Shown here in pieces: positions 37,101 to 48,522 of a DNA stretch of 64,000 nt. The translations under genes and the position numbers were made by a program. The stretch is taken from the NCBI RefSeq assembly GCF_015351765.1, contig NZ_JADKQA010000001.1, forward strand, positions 124,001 to 188,000, in the 5' to 3' direction. The stretch comes from Clostridium vitabionis (GTDB lineage Bacteria > Bacillota > Clostridia > Lachnospirales > Lachnospiraceae). Under the pieces are notes generated by a model that was given only the letters and a program-made list of their open reading frames with translations, was not told the DNA's origin and did no database searches. Positions within the stretch are counted from its first letter, which is position 1. Each line of letters opens with the position of its first letter.

Positions 37101-38979
37101 TCCTGAGGATCTGCGGCGCCTGCGCGGGCTCTTCGGCGGCCGGGAGGTGTACCTCGTCATGGGGACGGATGTGGTGCTGAACGCATCCCCCTACCGGAAC
37201 AGCGGAAACCCGGATGTCCTCGCGATGAACCATATCCTGTTCCGGCGCCGCGGGGAGGAGAGGGGGGAAAATGGCTTCCTCGGCGATATCCTCCGGCAGA
37301 TCACCGGGAAGACGATCCTTCTCGAGCTCCCGGAGCGGTTCGAGGAGATTTCCTCCCCGATGATCCGGGAAAATGTTGACCTGAACCGGGACATCAGCCA
37401 TCTGGTGGCGCCCTCTGTGCAGGATTATATCTACAGCAACGGGCTGTACCTGCGGGAGCCGGTGGATAAGCTGATGGCCGGCGGGGAACGCTTTCTCTTT
37501 GAGACTTACGAACAGCCGGGGGAGGAGCTTCTCCGGGAAATCGGCAGGCGCCTTCTCGGCGAGTGCGAGGAGAGGGAAGCGCTTCTCCGGGAAATTGCCT
37601 GCTCCGGGGATCACCTGATGCTTCTTCGGAACGCGCAGGACGGCGGCCGTCTTGCCGGAATGATCCGGTACCGCAGGATGGATTCCGGCGGGCTCTACAC
37701 CTTGTTTGGCGATGCGGGGACGGCGGACCGGGTCCGCAGATTCGCCCAGGGCGATGTGCTTGCCATCCGCGGCCTCTGCGTGAGCGATGAGGCGGGAATC
37801 GCGGATCCGGGACAGCTTCTTCTCTCGCAGGTGCTCGCGGCGGCGGTGGCGGCCGGGACAGCCTGCGGCATCTTCTGGGGCGCGGCGCGGGCATTTTCCG
37901 GGGAGACGGAGCGCCTGCTGCTCCGCCAGGGGTTTGTCCGGGAGGTGGAGCTCCCGCCGAAAGAGGGGATGAGCCCGCTCTACCTCGTGGATATGCGCTC
38001 CCCCCTGGTGCTCATCCAGAACATGAGCACGACGATCAAGGATCCGCTCGGGAGCAGCCCACGGGTGGCGGGTGCCCTCCGGAAGGCGCACCGGGCGCTG
38101 CAGCGCTCGCTCAGCGGGTTCTACCCCGGGAATCTTGTGCTTTCTTTGTCCGCCGGGGTGATTTATCCGGAGCTTGTCCGGAAGATCACAGCCTTAAACG
38201 GGGTTCCCGGGGAGCCGGCGAAGCCGCGGCGCCTTGGCGAAGCCATGTGCGTCCCGTTCGGCAAGATTCTCCGGAACCGGGTTATCCCGAACACGGTGAC
38301 GAAGACGCTGCATACGGACAAGGTCTATGACCCGGCGATCCGGAAGGGAACCATCGAGGCATTTCCGAATTACCCGCCGCTCGGAGACCAGATCCGGATG
38401 ATCCGCTCCTTCGGGAGGCCGGTGATCCTGGTGGATGACCTGCTCCACCGCGGCGGGCGCCTGGAGGCGCTGCTCCCGCGGTTTGCCGCGGAGCACATCC
38501 CGATCCGCCGGGTGCTGGTCGGCCTGCTGTCCGGCTACGGCCGGGACGTGATGGCGGGGGAGGGCGTCGATGTGGACAGTGTCTATTTTGTGCCGAATCT
38601 GCGCTATTGGCTGGTGGAATCCACGCTCTACCCCTTTATCGGCGGCGACACCGTGCGGCGGGGAGGCGCCAAGGTCGCAGGGCTTGCGCCGTCCATCAAT
38701 ATGATCCTGCCCTACCGGCGGCCGAGGATCCCCGGGGTGGCGGAGGAGGCGCTCTTTGCGTATTCCGCCTGCTGTATCCGGAATGCCCGGGACATCTTCC
38801 TCGCGCTCGAGGAGGAGTACCGGATGAAATTCGGGCGGAACCTGACGCTCGAGCGCCTCACGGAGGCGGTGAATGTGCCGCTCTGCCCGGACCAGGGCGA
38901 CTGCATGAGCTATGACCCGAACCTCGGGGCATCTGCCTACCTGGAAAATGCGCTGGAGATGCTTTCCCGGACGGAGTGA
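34144..38979 (+). CDS. 1,611-residue multidomain fusion: HD - helical repeats - NadD-like - GNAT-like - phosphoribosyltransferase
   Basis: Domains in order: (1) an HD-type phosphohydrolase at ~180-330, with H218-D219 in GHDIGKFG, His near 253-259 and Asp near 279; (2) helical HEAT-like repeats at ~390-900; (3) a nicotinate-nucleotide adenylyltransferase-like domain at ~911-1100, with FFPGSFDPFN at 914-923 and ISSPMIR at 1069-1075; (4) an acetyltransferase-like part at ~1120-1290; (5) a type I phosphoribosyltransferase-like domain at ~1300-1600, with PRPP loop VILVDDLLHRGGRL at 1427-1440. In (3) the HxGH pair of NadD is replaced by Asn923 and Gln926, so adenylyl transfer may be lost or altered. 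It heads a cassette with the next two genes. Domains 4 and 5 are the less certain calls. Function unknown. Confidence 0.8.
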   Translation: MMDAIQEGREKLAQLTEKLAGRSFLRETGISAALVRELLGGEERAAAFARFFPVTGRFCCADIYAFCREAMNRISLEPADGWMKFTYAYACRILFPDPAYAEADRKYGAAARFYLAVMQFLFDEERKALKPEPFYDFVFLDGAEQEKFESREEYRRFLRYFREEYVYEMMRLNAEVTPFRTLEHIAGVHFVAMHVARGLYAAGVPIDLTLISGAAAGHDIGKFGCKPNERVPYLHYYYTNQWFSEREMDYIGHIAANHSTWDLEPEHLSVESLVLIYADFRVKQSRGEDNREITVISSLKDAFDVILHKLDNVDAKKLRRYRFVYARLDDFEQYMRDLGVDTGLDGKTTRPPRMPETTLRNAEDTVKSLVYLGVAHNITVMHRMTAERQFGNFLEAARSEKNWKNLRAYLNIFDEYTAFVNDTQKRQILAFLYELLLHREGQIRAEAAHLMGKILAQFNFGYRKQRPADMPDTDSREALRLWRYYLDRILRPDVKLTGRQQRRIRFCLKTVMRSALDYAGESDFADFFGAFMDCCRDPGSREAGESLVILDSAHDLPLGKMSREDLDTAAAFAAAKADDPDEEVRVAAWRAAKILTGFARGLRAEEEIRRKVRAADMDGSITMTYLGFRILSGLGEDTGREEQALYGADITPSVLLDDLKTATPWIVKAVNIKLLKNQVKYGKFGHRMPIAAHFSNLIKVSEHVTVREDAGAALLEVVPYLRDDERNEVAVELARGLESGEYEFAKYVPRYLGALSLWLPPAQLDEIIDYLESLLTSLNDRIVSGALDTVSVILEHIPAYPERFPLGEEELQKRIVRLFGLLLRGLASYREPVRQEALLAVARIFSSGQISLDRKGEAFRLAYRKLLFYLGMDDPSDITVYYRASALAAIGSFITLWHMDRGRIDIRQREKVAFFPGSFDPFNLSQKEIACRIRDMGFEVLLAVDEFSWSKMTEPHLIRRRIISMSIADEFGVNLFPENIPVNIGNPEDLRRLRGLFGGREVYLVMGTDVVLNASPYRNSGNPDVLAMNHILFRRRGEERGENGFLGDILRQITGKTILLELPERFEEISSPMIRENVDLNRDISHLVAPSVQDYIYSNGLYLREPVDKLMAGGERFLFETYEQPGEELLREIGRRLLGECEEREALLREIACSGDHLMLLRNAQDGGRLAGMIRYRRMDSGGLYTLFGDAGTADRVRRFAQGDVLAIRGLCVSDEAGIADPGQLLLSQVLAAAVAAGTACGIFWGAARAFSGETERLLLRQGFVREVELPPKEGMSPLYLVDMRSPLVLIQNMSTTIKDPLGSSPRVAGALRKAHRALQRSLSGFYPGNLVLSLSAGVIYPELVRKITALNGVPGEPAKPRRLGEAMCVPFGKILRNRVIPNTVTKTLHTDKVYDPAIRKGTIEAFPNYPPLGDQIRMIRSFGRPVILVDDLLHRGGRLEALLPRFAAEHIPIRRVLVGLLSGYGRDVMAGEGVDVDSVYFVPNLRYWLVESTLYPFIGGDTVRRGGAKVAGLAPSINMILPYRRPRIPGVAEEALFAYSACCIRNARDIFLALEEEYRMKFGRNLTLERLTEAVNVPLCPDQGDCMSYDPNLGASAYLENALEMLSRTE

Positions 38980-39019
38980 CCGGGTTTTGGATAAGAGAAC
39001 GTGATGGAGGAAAAGAGAG

Positions 39020-40315
39020 ATGAAATTTTATAAAATCAAGAATAATATCTGCTGTTCGTTTGAGCGGGATCTTCCTTTCCCGGAGACTGAGGAGGACGAG
39101 AGGGCGGACGTGAGCGTTTTCCTGTTCCGGAGGGATCCGCGGGTTTCAAGGACATCCTTCCGGGTGACCTCCTCGGACCTCCTCTTTCAGGAGAAGGAGG
39201 ACGCCACCTGGCTCTCCTCGAGGCTTCTGGAACAGCAGGCGGGGCAGAAGGAGGACGTTGACCGTGAGGTGATGGGCGCCATCAGCGCCGGAAGGCTCCG
39301 GGCGGTCAACCTGGCGAGCCCGCGGTTCATGGACGCGCTCGCCGGCAACCTTCTCGGGCTTACCGAGATCTACAGTAGCCGGGTGACCACGGCGAAGAAG
39401 GTCGTTCATATCCTGGCGATCGGGGATGTCGGAAGCCACCTGCTGACCGGCCTTCACCTTCTCGGCGGCGATGTGATCAGCCACATCGGCATCTGTGACA
39501 TCGACGACAAGGTAACCGCCCGCTGGGAATTTGAGGAGAACCAGATCAGCTATCCCTGGGATTATGACCGACTGCCCGAGGTCTATGTCGTGGACCGCAG
39601 CCATCTCTTTGACTGTGATGTCTTTGTGTTCGTGGCATCGGCGGGTATTCCGGCGGTCGGCTCCGGGGTGAAGGATGTTCGCATGTTCCAGCTGGAGAAG
39701 AACCGGAAGATCATCGCGGAATACGCGAAGCAGGCGCGGGAGGCGCATTTCCGCGGGCTGTTCTGCGAGGTGGCGGATCCGGTCGACCCGCTCGCGCAGG
39801 AGGCATTTCTCGCGAGCAACCGCGATGAAAACGGGAAGTTTGACGGGAAAGGGCTGCTCCCGGAGCAGATCCAGGGCTACGGCCTCGGGGTGATGAACGC
39901 GCGCGCCGCGTACTTTGCGAAGAGAAATCCGGACATGCGCCAGTTCCTGACCGAGGGGCGCACGTTCGGCCCGCACGGGCAGGATCTCGTCGTGGCGGAC
40001 TCGATCGCCAATTATCATGACGGGATTTCCCGGAAGCTGACCGAGCTCACGGTGACCGCGAATCTCCAGATGCGCGCCCTGGGCTTCAAGCCTTTTGTCG
40101 CGCCGGCCTATTCCTCGGGCGCCCTGTCGATCCTGCTCACGCTCCGGGGCGAATGGCACTGCGGCTCCATTTTCCTGGGAGGCATCTATATGGGCGTCAA
40201 AAACCGCTATACGCCCTATGGGCAGGAGCATGAGATCCTGCCGCTGCCGGATGCGCTGTTTGCGCGGATCCGGACGGCGGAGGAGCACCTGCATGAGCTT
40301 GACCCGGCGGAATAA
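39020..40315 (+). CDS. Malate/lactate dehydrogenase-like protein
   Basis: A 431-residue protein, longer than usual LDH/MDH (~310) by an N-terminal extension of ~125 residues. The Rossmann loop is HILAIGDVGSHLLTG (~130-144), VADPVDPLA corresponds to the NPVD motif, and FGPHGQDLVV carries the catalytic His of the family. An oxidoreductase of a 2-hydroxy acid or a related NAD-binding role is implied. It lies 40 bases after the giant fusion gene and is probably co-transcribed. The extension has no family I know. Confidence 0.75.
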   Translation: MKFYKIKNNICCSFERDLPFPETEEDERADVSVFLFRRDPRVSRTSFRVTSSDLLFQEKEDATWLSSRLLEQQAGQKEDVDREVMGAISAGRLRAVNLASPRFMDALAGNLLGLTEIYSSRVTTAKKVVHILAIGDVGSHLLTGLHLLGGDVISHIGICDIDDKVTARWEFEENQISYPWDYDRLPEVYVVDRSHLFDCDVFVFVASAGIPAVGSGVKDVRMFQLEKNRKIIAEYAKQAREAHFRGLFCEVADPVDPLAQEAFLASNRDENGKFDGKGLLPEQIQGYGLGVMNARAAYFAKRNPDMRQFLTEGRTFGPHGQDLVVADSIANYHDGISRKLTELTVTANLQMRALGFKPFVAPAYSSGALSILLTLRGEWHCGSIFLGGIYMGVKNRYTPYGQEHEILPLPDALFARIRTAEEHLHELDPAE

Positions 40316-40340
40316 ACGCCTGCGGCTGCCGGAAGAGAAA

Positions 40341-40396
40341 ATTGCCGGCGGAATTGCTCCGGAAAAGGGAATTGCCGGCGGGACTGCCCCGGAGGG
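40341..40396. repeat. Short tandem repeat, ~30-bp period, between cassette genes
   Basis: ATTGCCGGCGGAATTGCTCC at 40341 recurs as ATTGCCGGCGGGACTGCCCC at 40371. The copies are about 90% alike over 20 bases and then share CGGA. It lies in the gap before the flavodoxin-like gene. Confidence 0.65.
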
Positions 40397-40429
40397 CAGC
40401 CGCTGCCGGAAGGCTTGGGAGGCATAATC

Positions 40430-41581
40430 ATGGGAGAAGAACTGCTGGTGGTCCGCCCGGAGGAACAGGCGGACGGACAATGGTCCGGGGAGACGAGGAT
40501 TTTGAAGGAGGATTTCCCCGCAGGGGAGGACAGGGGGCGGTACCGGCGCATGGACGCTGTGCTCGCCTCCGCGCTCGCCGGGATTCCCCATCACCTGGTC
40601 CGGACGGCGGACGGACTTTTCCGGGCGCTCGCGGAGAACCGGGGGAAGGCTGTCCCGGCGGACCGGATTCTCTTTGCCGTGGCGCTTGGCCGGGACGGGA
40701 TCAACGGGGAGTATACCCGGCTTCTCCGCCTCCTCCGGCAGAATCCCTGCCTTCTTGACGGGTTTACCGGGGCACTCCTCGTGGACGGGGAGAGTGAGTT
40801 ATTCACCAAGTCCACGGCGACCGAGCTGGTCTTCACGGCGAACTGCGCGGGCTGCGCCTTTATCGGGCATCCTCTCGTCGAGGGCACCGGGTCGCTCCTG
40901 AACTTCCGGGTCGCCGCGAAAAACCTCGGCACGGATGACCTCCTTGCGGCTTACCGGGACAGCGCGGGAAAAATGGTGAAAAATCTTTTGAACTTTCCGG
41001 GCTACCCGTCCAAATCCCCGCGTCTCACGGTCCTGCACGCCTCGAGCCACAGAACGTCCAACACTTTTGCGCTCTGGCGGAAGGTCGGCGGGAGCCTTTC
41101 CGGCATCGCGTGCGAGGAGATCGGCCTACGGAACGGCACCCTGAGCGACTGCGCGGGCTGTCCTTACAAGATGTGCCTGCACTACGGCGAGAAGGAGAGC
41201 TGCTTCTACGGCGGGGTCATGGTGGAAAATGTCTATCCTTCCGTGCGGGCGGCGGACGCGATCCTCATGGTCTGCCCGAATTACAACGATGCGCTCTCCG
41301 CCAATCTCACCGCATTTATCAACCGGCTGACGGCGCTCTACCGGAAGCGGCAGTTTTACGACAAGGCGCTGTTTGCGATCATCGTTTCCGGGTATTCCGG
41401 CTGCGACATCGTCGCACGGCAGCTAATTGCGGCGCTCAATATGAACAAGAGCTTCTATCTCCCGCCGAGGTTCGCGATGCTGGAGACTGCGAACGACCCG
41501 GGAAGCGCGCTGAGGCTCCCGGGGATCGACGGGCGCTGCGCGGAATTTGCGGAAAATATCCGGCGGACACTGTGCGGGTAG
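40430..41581 (+). CDS. Flavodoxin-like NADPH-dependent FMN reductase family protein
   Basis: A 384-residue protein. The C-terminal ~190 residues are flavodoxin-like: LHASSHRTSNTFALW is the phosphate-binding loop, CAGCPYKMCLHYGEKESCFY a Cys cluster typical of these reductases, and VCPNYNDALSANLTAFINRL a flavin-contact loop. The N-terminal ~200 residues contain ELVFTANCAGCAFIGHPLVEGTG and have no family I know. Start 40430 has GGGAGG 7 bases upstream. It is the last gene of the cassette before a terminator, so it may supply electrons to the pathway. Confidence 0.75.
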   Translation: MGEELLVVRPEEQADGQWSGETRILKEDFPAGEDRGRYRRMDAVLASALAGIPHHLVRTADGLFRALAENRGKAVPADRILFAVALGRDGINGEYTRLLRLLRQNPCLLDGFTGALLVDGESELFTKSTATELVFTANCAGCAFIGHPLVEGTGSLLNFRVAAKNLGTDDLLAAYRDSAGKMVKNLLNFPGYPSKSPRLTVLHASSHRTSNTFALWRKVGGSLSGIACEEIGLRNGTLSDCAGCPYKMCLHYGEKESCFYGGVMVENVYPSVRAADAILMVCPNYNDALSANLTAFINRLTALYRKRQFYDKALFAIIVSGYSGCDIVARQLIAALNMNKSFYLPPRFAMLETANDPGSALRLPGIDGRCAEFAENIRRTLCG

Positions 41582-41607
41582 GAGGAAGGCTTACGCGGCC
41601 GGATGCC

Positions 41608-41680
41608 GGGAAAAACCGGGGCAGCATCGCATTTTCCGAAGGGAAAAGGCGGTTCCGCCCCGGTTTTTCCAACATTTTTT
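41608..41680 (+). terminator. Terminator after the fusion cassette
   Basis: GGAAAAACCGGGGC (41609-41622) pairs with GCCCCGGTTTTTCC (41657-41670), a 14-bp stem with an inner TTTTCC/GGGAAAA hairpin; TTTTTT follows at 41675. The rest of the 319-base gap to 41900 is AT-rich (41710-41800) and should carry the V-ATPase promoter; no clean -35/-10 pair stands out. Confidence 0.8.
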
Positions 41681-41900
41681 GAAATCTGTCCATGGCGCGG
41701 CCGGGGAACATCGTTTATCCTGATGTCAAGAATAGACTTGCTGATAAATTTGTAATATAGTAAGAATAGCATGAAATCGGCGGAATAATATGTACAAATC
41801 ATGAAACGCAAGGGGCTTATTTTCAATATTAAGGAGCCCGGAGACATCACTGATTCCGCTGTTTCAGGACAGAGCAGACAAGAGGAGGTGGCAGGAAGTA

Positions 41901-42215
41901 ATGGTGGAGGAAACCATGAAACAGATCCGCGAGACGGAGCTTTTGGCAGGCCAGGTGAAGAAGGATGCCGCGGCAAAGGGCGCGGAGATCCGGAAGGACG
42001 CGCACGAGAAGGCGGCGGAAATCCTGGCAGCGGCCCGACAAAAGGCGCGGGATGCCGCGGAGGGAAAGCTGGAGGCTGCCCGGAAAGCGGGAGAGGAGGC
42101 ACGGAAGGAAGCTGCCGCCAGGGTTGACCGGGAGATCCGGGATCTCCGCGAGTCGGCGAAAAAAAAGGAAAATGACGCTGTGGACGAGCTTCTTAAGGTC
42201 CTCACGGAGTCATGA
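41901..42215 (+). CDS. V-type ATPase small coiled-coil stalk subunit (G/H type)
   Basis: A 104-residue, almost wholly helical, Ala/Lys/Glu-rich protein (AKGAEIRKDAHEKAAEILAAARQKARDAAEGK), the peripheral stalk partner of subunit E, equivalent to NtpF of Enterococcus hirae. It is first in the operon, as in other Firmicutes. The start could be 41901 or 41916; the second has GGAGG 5 bases upstream. It overlaps a long non-coding frame of ntpI but not the ntpI gene itself. Confidence 0.85.
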   Translation: MVEETMKQIRETELLAGQVKKDAAAKGAEIRKDAHEKAAEILAAARQKARDAAEGKLEAARKAGEEARKEAAARVDREIRDLRESAKKKENDAVDELLKVLTES

Positions 42216-42277
42216 GAAATCCGTCGGCAGGGCTAAGGCCCGGCTGGCGGAAATCCGGAAAAAGGAGGATTTTGGCT

Positions 42278-44775
<2,498 letters not shown>

Positions 44776-44818
44776 GAGTTCACACGGTTACGGAGCGATA
44801 GAAAAGGAGCGGTTTGTT

Positions 44819-45415
44819 ATGGCAGGAATTGATAAGATTAAGGACCGGATCCTGGCAGATGCCAGGGCTTCCGCCGACGGGACGATCGAAAAGGCGAGGG
44901 CGGACGGCGATGCGCTCATCCGCGAGGCCGAAGCCGAGGGAAACCGTGAGGCGGAGAAGATCCTGAAGAAGGCGGAGACGGACGCCGCCTCCATCTCCGA
45001 GCGGACGGCTTCCGCCGCGGATATGGACCGCCGTACCAGGCTTCTCTCGGCGAAACAGCAGATGATTGCCGGCGTGCTGGAGAGCGCGGAGAGGGCGCTT
45101 ACCTCCATGCCGTCCGATAAGTACTATCCGATGCTGCTCAGGCTGCTCTCCCGCTATGCCTTTTCCGGGCGCGACGGGGAGATGATCCTCTCGAAAAAGG
45201 ATCTGGATGCCATGCCGGCGGGATTTGCCGAGCGGGTGGCGGAGATCGCGAAAGCGAAACATTCATCCCTCACGATCTCCAGGGAGACGCGGGAGATCGG
45301 CGGCGGGTTTATCCTGGTGTACGGCGGAATTGAGGAGAACTGTTCGCTGGGTGCCATGTTCGAGGCGCGCAGGGACGAGCTTTCGGACAGAGTAGGCAGA
45401 ATCCTGTTTTCATGA
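44819..45415 (+). CDS. ntpE: V-type ATPase subunit E
   Basis: A 198-residue peripheral stalk subunit: a long N-terminal helix (ADARASADGTIEKARADGDALIREAEAEGNREAEKIL) that pairs with the small G/H subunit, and a globular C-terminal domain with GGGFILVYGGIEENCSLGAMFEARRDEL. It ties the catalytic head to subunit I. The upstream gap of 43 bases contains AAAGGAG. Confidence 0.92.
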   Translation: MAGIDKIKDRILADARASADGTIEKARADGDALIREAEAEGNREAEKILKKAETDAASISERTASAADMDRRTRLLSAKQQMIAGVLESAERALTSMPSDKYYPMLLRLLSRYAFSGRDGEMILSKKDLDAMPAGFAERVAEIAKAKHSSLTISRETREIGGGFILVYGGIEENCSLGAMFEARRDELSDRVGRILFS

Positions 45416-45439
45416 CGCGGCAGACAAGGAGGTGTATTC

Positions 45440-46408
45440 ATGAGTGAACAATATACCTATGCGGTCGCCAGGATCCGTGCGCTGGAAGTTTCCCTCTTTT
45501 CTGACCAGACGATTGACCAGCTGATTGCCTGCGGGACTTACCGGCAGTGCCTGCAGTTTCTCGAGGAGCGCGGCTGGGGGGATCCGGGCGCGGAGCCTTC
45601 CGCCGAGGCGATTCTCGCGCGCGAGGAGGAGAAAATCTGGGAGGTTGTGAAGGATCTGCACATCAGCATGGACAAGTTCGATGTGCTCTCCCTGCCCAAG
45701 CAGTTTCACAACCTGAAAGCGGCGGTCAAGACGGCTGCCACGGGAAAGACGGTGGCCGATATCTTCTACAGCGGCACCGCGATCTCCGGGGAGGAGCTTC
45801 TCGACCGGATCTCGCGGAAGGCCTGGGACGAGCTTCCGGATATGATGCGGGAGGCCGCCCATGAGGCATTTGATACGCTTCTCCATACCGGGGACGGCCA
45901 GCTCTGCGATATTCTCATCGACCGCGCCTGCCTGGACGCGATTCATCGGGCAGGGGAGGCGGCGAAGGAGCAGATGATCCGGGATTACGCGGAATCCACG
46001 GTCGCGGTCGCGGATATCCGCACAGCGGTCCGCGGGCAGAAGACCGGAAAATCCGCGGAGTTCCTGTCCAGGGCCATCGCCCCGTGCGGGACGCTGGATG
46101 AGGGGAAGCTTGTCCGGGCAGCGGTGACCGGGGAGGAAGCGCTCCGGGATTACCTCGCGGAGACGGACTATGCCGGCGGAGGCGAGGCGCTTGCCCAGTC
46201 GGATTCCGCCTTCGAGCGCTGGTGCGACAACCGCATGATCGAGACGATCAGCCCGCAGAAGTACAATGCGTTTACCATCGGACCCGTGATCGCGTGGGTG
46301 ATTGCCAGACAGAATGAGATCAAGACGGTGAGAATTATCCTCTCCGGAAAGCAGAACGGGCTGCCGGAGGATTCGATCCGGGAAAGGGTAAGGAAGATGT
46401 ATGGCTAA
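45440..46408 (+). CDS. ntpC: V-type ATPase subunit C
   Basis: A 322-residue central-stalk base subunit (d/C), mostly helical, of the length typical for bacterial V-ATPases. YTYAVARIRALEVSLFS at the start and FERWCDNRMIETISPQKYNAFTIGPVIAWVIARQNEIKTVRIILSGK near the end are family hallmarks. It links the rotor ring of subunit K to subunits D and F. It overlaps the next gene by 8 bases. Confidence 0.92.
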   Translation: MSEQYTYAVARIRALEVSLFSDQTIDQLIACGTYRQCLQFLEERGWGDPGAEPSAEAILAREEEKIWEVVKDLHISMDKFDVLSLPKQFHNLKAAVKTAATGKTVADIFYSGTAISGEELLDRISRKAWDELPDMMREAAHEAFDTLLHTGDGQLCDILIDRACLDAIHRAGEAAKEQMIRDYAESTVAVADIRTAVRGQKTGKSAEFLSRAIAPCGTLDEGKLVRAAVTGEEALRDYLAETDYAGGGEALAQSDSAFERWCDNRMIETISPQKYNAFTIGPVIAWVIARQNEIKTVRIILSGKQNGLPEDSIRERVRKMYG

Positions 46409-46733
46409 GATCGGAGTTCTGGGCGATTACGACAGTATCTACGGCTTTGCCGCGCTGGGCCTTGACATTTTCCCGGTCAGCACCGCCGAGGAAGGCGGGG
46501 AAAAGCTCAGGGAGATGGCCGGAAGCGGCTACGGGGTGATCTATATCACCGAGGCCCTCGCCGCCCGGATCCAGAAGGAGATCGAGAAATACGAGGACCA
46601 GATCACGCCGGCCGTGATCCCGATTCCCGGGGTTTCGGGCAACACGGGCGCCGGAATCCGGGGCGTCAAGCAGACGGTCGAGCGGGCGGTCGGCTCAGAT
46701 ATTCTCTTTTCAAACGATGAAGATGAAGATTAA
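46401..46733 (+). CDS. ntpG: V-type ATPase subunit F
   Basis: A 110-residue central rotor subunit (subunit F, called NtpG in Enterococcus hirae). IGVLGDYDSIYGFAALGLDIFPV at the N-terminus and YGVIYITEALAA are typical of the Rossmann-like F fold; the C-terminus has the IPGVSGNTGAGIRGVKQTVERAVGSDI block. It binds subunit D and helps activate ATP hydrolysis. Confidence 0.92.
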   Translation: MAKIGVLGDYDSIYGFAALGLDIFPVSTAEEGGEKLREMAGSGYGVIYITEALAARIQKEIEKYEDQITPAVIPIPGVSGNTGAGIRGVKQTVERAVGSDILFSNDEDED

Positions 46734-46751
46734 CGGAGGAAATTCGTCCAG

Positions 46752-48521
46752 ATGAGCAGCATAGGAAAGATTAAAAAAATCGCCGGGCCGCTGGTCATTG
46801 CCACCGGCATGAGGGACGCCAACATGTTCGATGTGGTGCATGTCAGCGAGCAGAAGCTGATCGGCGAGATCATCGAGATGCACGGAGACCAGGCGTCCAT
46901 CCAGGTTTACGAGGAAACGGCGGGACTTAAGCCGGGAGAGCCGGTGGAATCCACCGGCGCCCCGATGTCCGTCGAGCTCGGCCCCGGCCTGATCGGCAGT
47001 ATCTACGACGGCATCCAGCGTCCGCTGGATGATATCCTGAAAGTTACCGGGAGCAATAACCTTCTGCGCGGTGTCCAGGTTCCGTCCCTCAAGAGGGACA
47101 GGCTCTGGGAATTTGTGCCGAAGGCGAAGCCGGGGGATCCGGTTGTCCCGGGCGACGTGATCGGCACGGTGCAGGAGACAGATGTCGTTGAGGAGCGGAT
47201 CATGATTCCTTACGGCGTCACCGGAACCGTGAAGGAGATCACGGGAGGAAAATACCACGTCACCGACAAGGTGGCGGTGATCGAGACCGCGAAGGGTGAT
47301 GTTCCGCTCACCCTGATGCAGAAATGGCCGGTCCGCCGCGAGCGGCCGTACGCCAAGAAGCTTCCGCCGGATGAAGCCCTGGTCACCGGCCAGAGAGTCA
47401 TCGACATGTTCTTCCCAATCGCGAAGGGCGGTGTCGCCGCGGTTCCCGGGCCGTTCGGGAGCGGCAAGACCGTCATCCAGCACCAGCTGGCAAAATGGGC
47501 AAATGCGGACATCGTGGTCTACATCGGCTGCGGCGAGCGCGGAAACGAGATGACCGATGTTCTGAATGAGTTCCCGGAGCTGATCGACCCGAAGACGGGA
47601 AAATCCTTGATGGAGAGAACCGTCCTGATCGCGAACACCTCCGATATGCCGGTTGCCGCCCGTGAGGCGTCAATCTACACCGGCATCACGATCGCCGAGT
47701 ATTTCCGCGATATGGGCTATTCCGTCGCCTTGATGGCGGACTCCACCTCGCGCTGGGCGGAGGCGCTCCGCGAGATGTCCGGCCGTCTGGAGGAGATGCC
47801 CGGCGAGGAGGGTTACCCGGCCTATCTGGGATCCCGCCTTGCGCAGTTCTATGAGCGTGCCGGCCATGTGGTCGCCCTCGGAAGCGAAGGCAGGACCGGG
47901 GCGCTGTCCGTCATCGGCGCCGTATCCCCGCCGGGCGGCGATATCTCCGAGCCGGTATCCCAGGCGACGCTCCGGATCGTCAAGGTATTCTGGAGCCTGG
48001 ACGCCAACCTTGCCTACCAGAGGCATTTCCCGGCGATCAACTGGCTGACCAGCTACTCCCTCTATCTGGATACGGTCGGCAAATGGCTTGACCGCGAGGT
48101 TGCTCCGGACTGGATGGAGAGCCGGCAGAAGATGATGTCCATCCTGCAGGATGAGTCCAAGCTCAATGAGATCGTGCAGATGGTCGGCATGGACGCCCTG
48201 TCCGCCCCGGATCGTCTGAAGATGGAGGCGGCGCGGTCGATCCGCGAGGATTTCCTGCACCAGAACTCCTTCGACGAAATTGATACCTACACCTCCCTCC
48301 GCAAGCAGTATCTGCTGGCGAAGCTGGTGATCGCCTATTATGAGCAGTCCAGCGAGGCGCTGAAGAAGGGATGTGCCCTGCAGCCCCTGATCGACCTGCC
48401 CGTCCGTGAGGCGATCGGCCGATACAAGTACACTCCGGAGGACAAGATCGACGGAGAGTACGAGGCGGTTCTCGGCCAGCTGGCGAAGGAGATCGGCGAG
48501 GCGCTTAAGAAGGAGGATTGA
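46752..48521 (+). CDS. ntpA: V-type ATPase catalytic subunit A
   Basis: A 589-residue catalytic subunit that hydrolyses or makes ATP. Walker A is [10 protein letters not shown] (232-241, K239). The bulge 'non-homologous region' specific to A subunits is present at ~115-190, and [34 protein letters not shown] follows Walker B. Six alternating A and B subunits form the head. Spacing to ntpB is 1 base. Confidence 0.97.
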   Translation: MSSIGKIKKIAGPLVIATGMRDANMFDVVHVSEQKLIGEIIEMHGDQASIQVYEETAGLKPGEPVESTGAPMSVELGPGLIGSIYDGIQRPLDDILKVTGSNNLLRGVQVPSLKRDRLWEFVPKAKPGDPVVPGDVIGTVQETDVVEERIMIPYGVTGTVKEITGGKYHVTDKVAVIETAKGDVPLTLMQKWPVRRERPYAKKLPPDEALVTGQRVIDMFFPIAKGGVAAVPGPFGSGKTVIQHQLAKWANADIVVYIGCGERGNEMTDVLNEFPELIDPKTGKSLMERTVLIANTSDMPVAAREASIYTGITIAEYFRDMGYSVALMADSTSRWAEALREMSGRLEEMPGEEGYPAYLGSRLAQFYERAGHVVALGSEGRTGALSVIGAVSPPGGDISEPVSQATLRIVKVFWSLDANLAYQRHFPAINWLTSYSLYLDTVGKWLDREVAPDWMESRQKMMSILQDESKLNEIVQMVGMDALSAPDRLKMEAARSIREDFLHQNSFDEIDTYTSLRKQYLLAKLVIAYYEQSSEALKKGCALQPLIDLPVREAIGRYKYTPEDKIDGEYEAVLGQLAKEIGEALKKED

Positions 48522-48522
48522 C

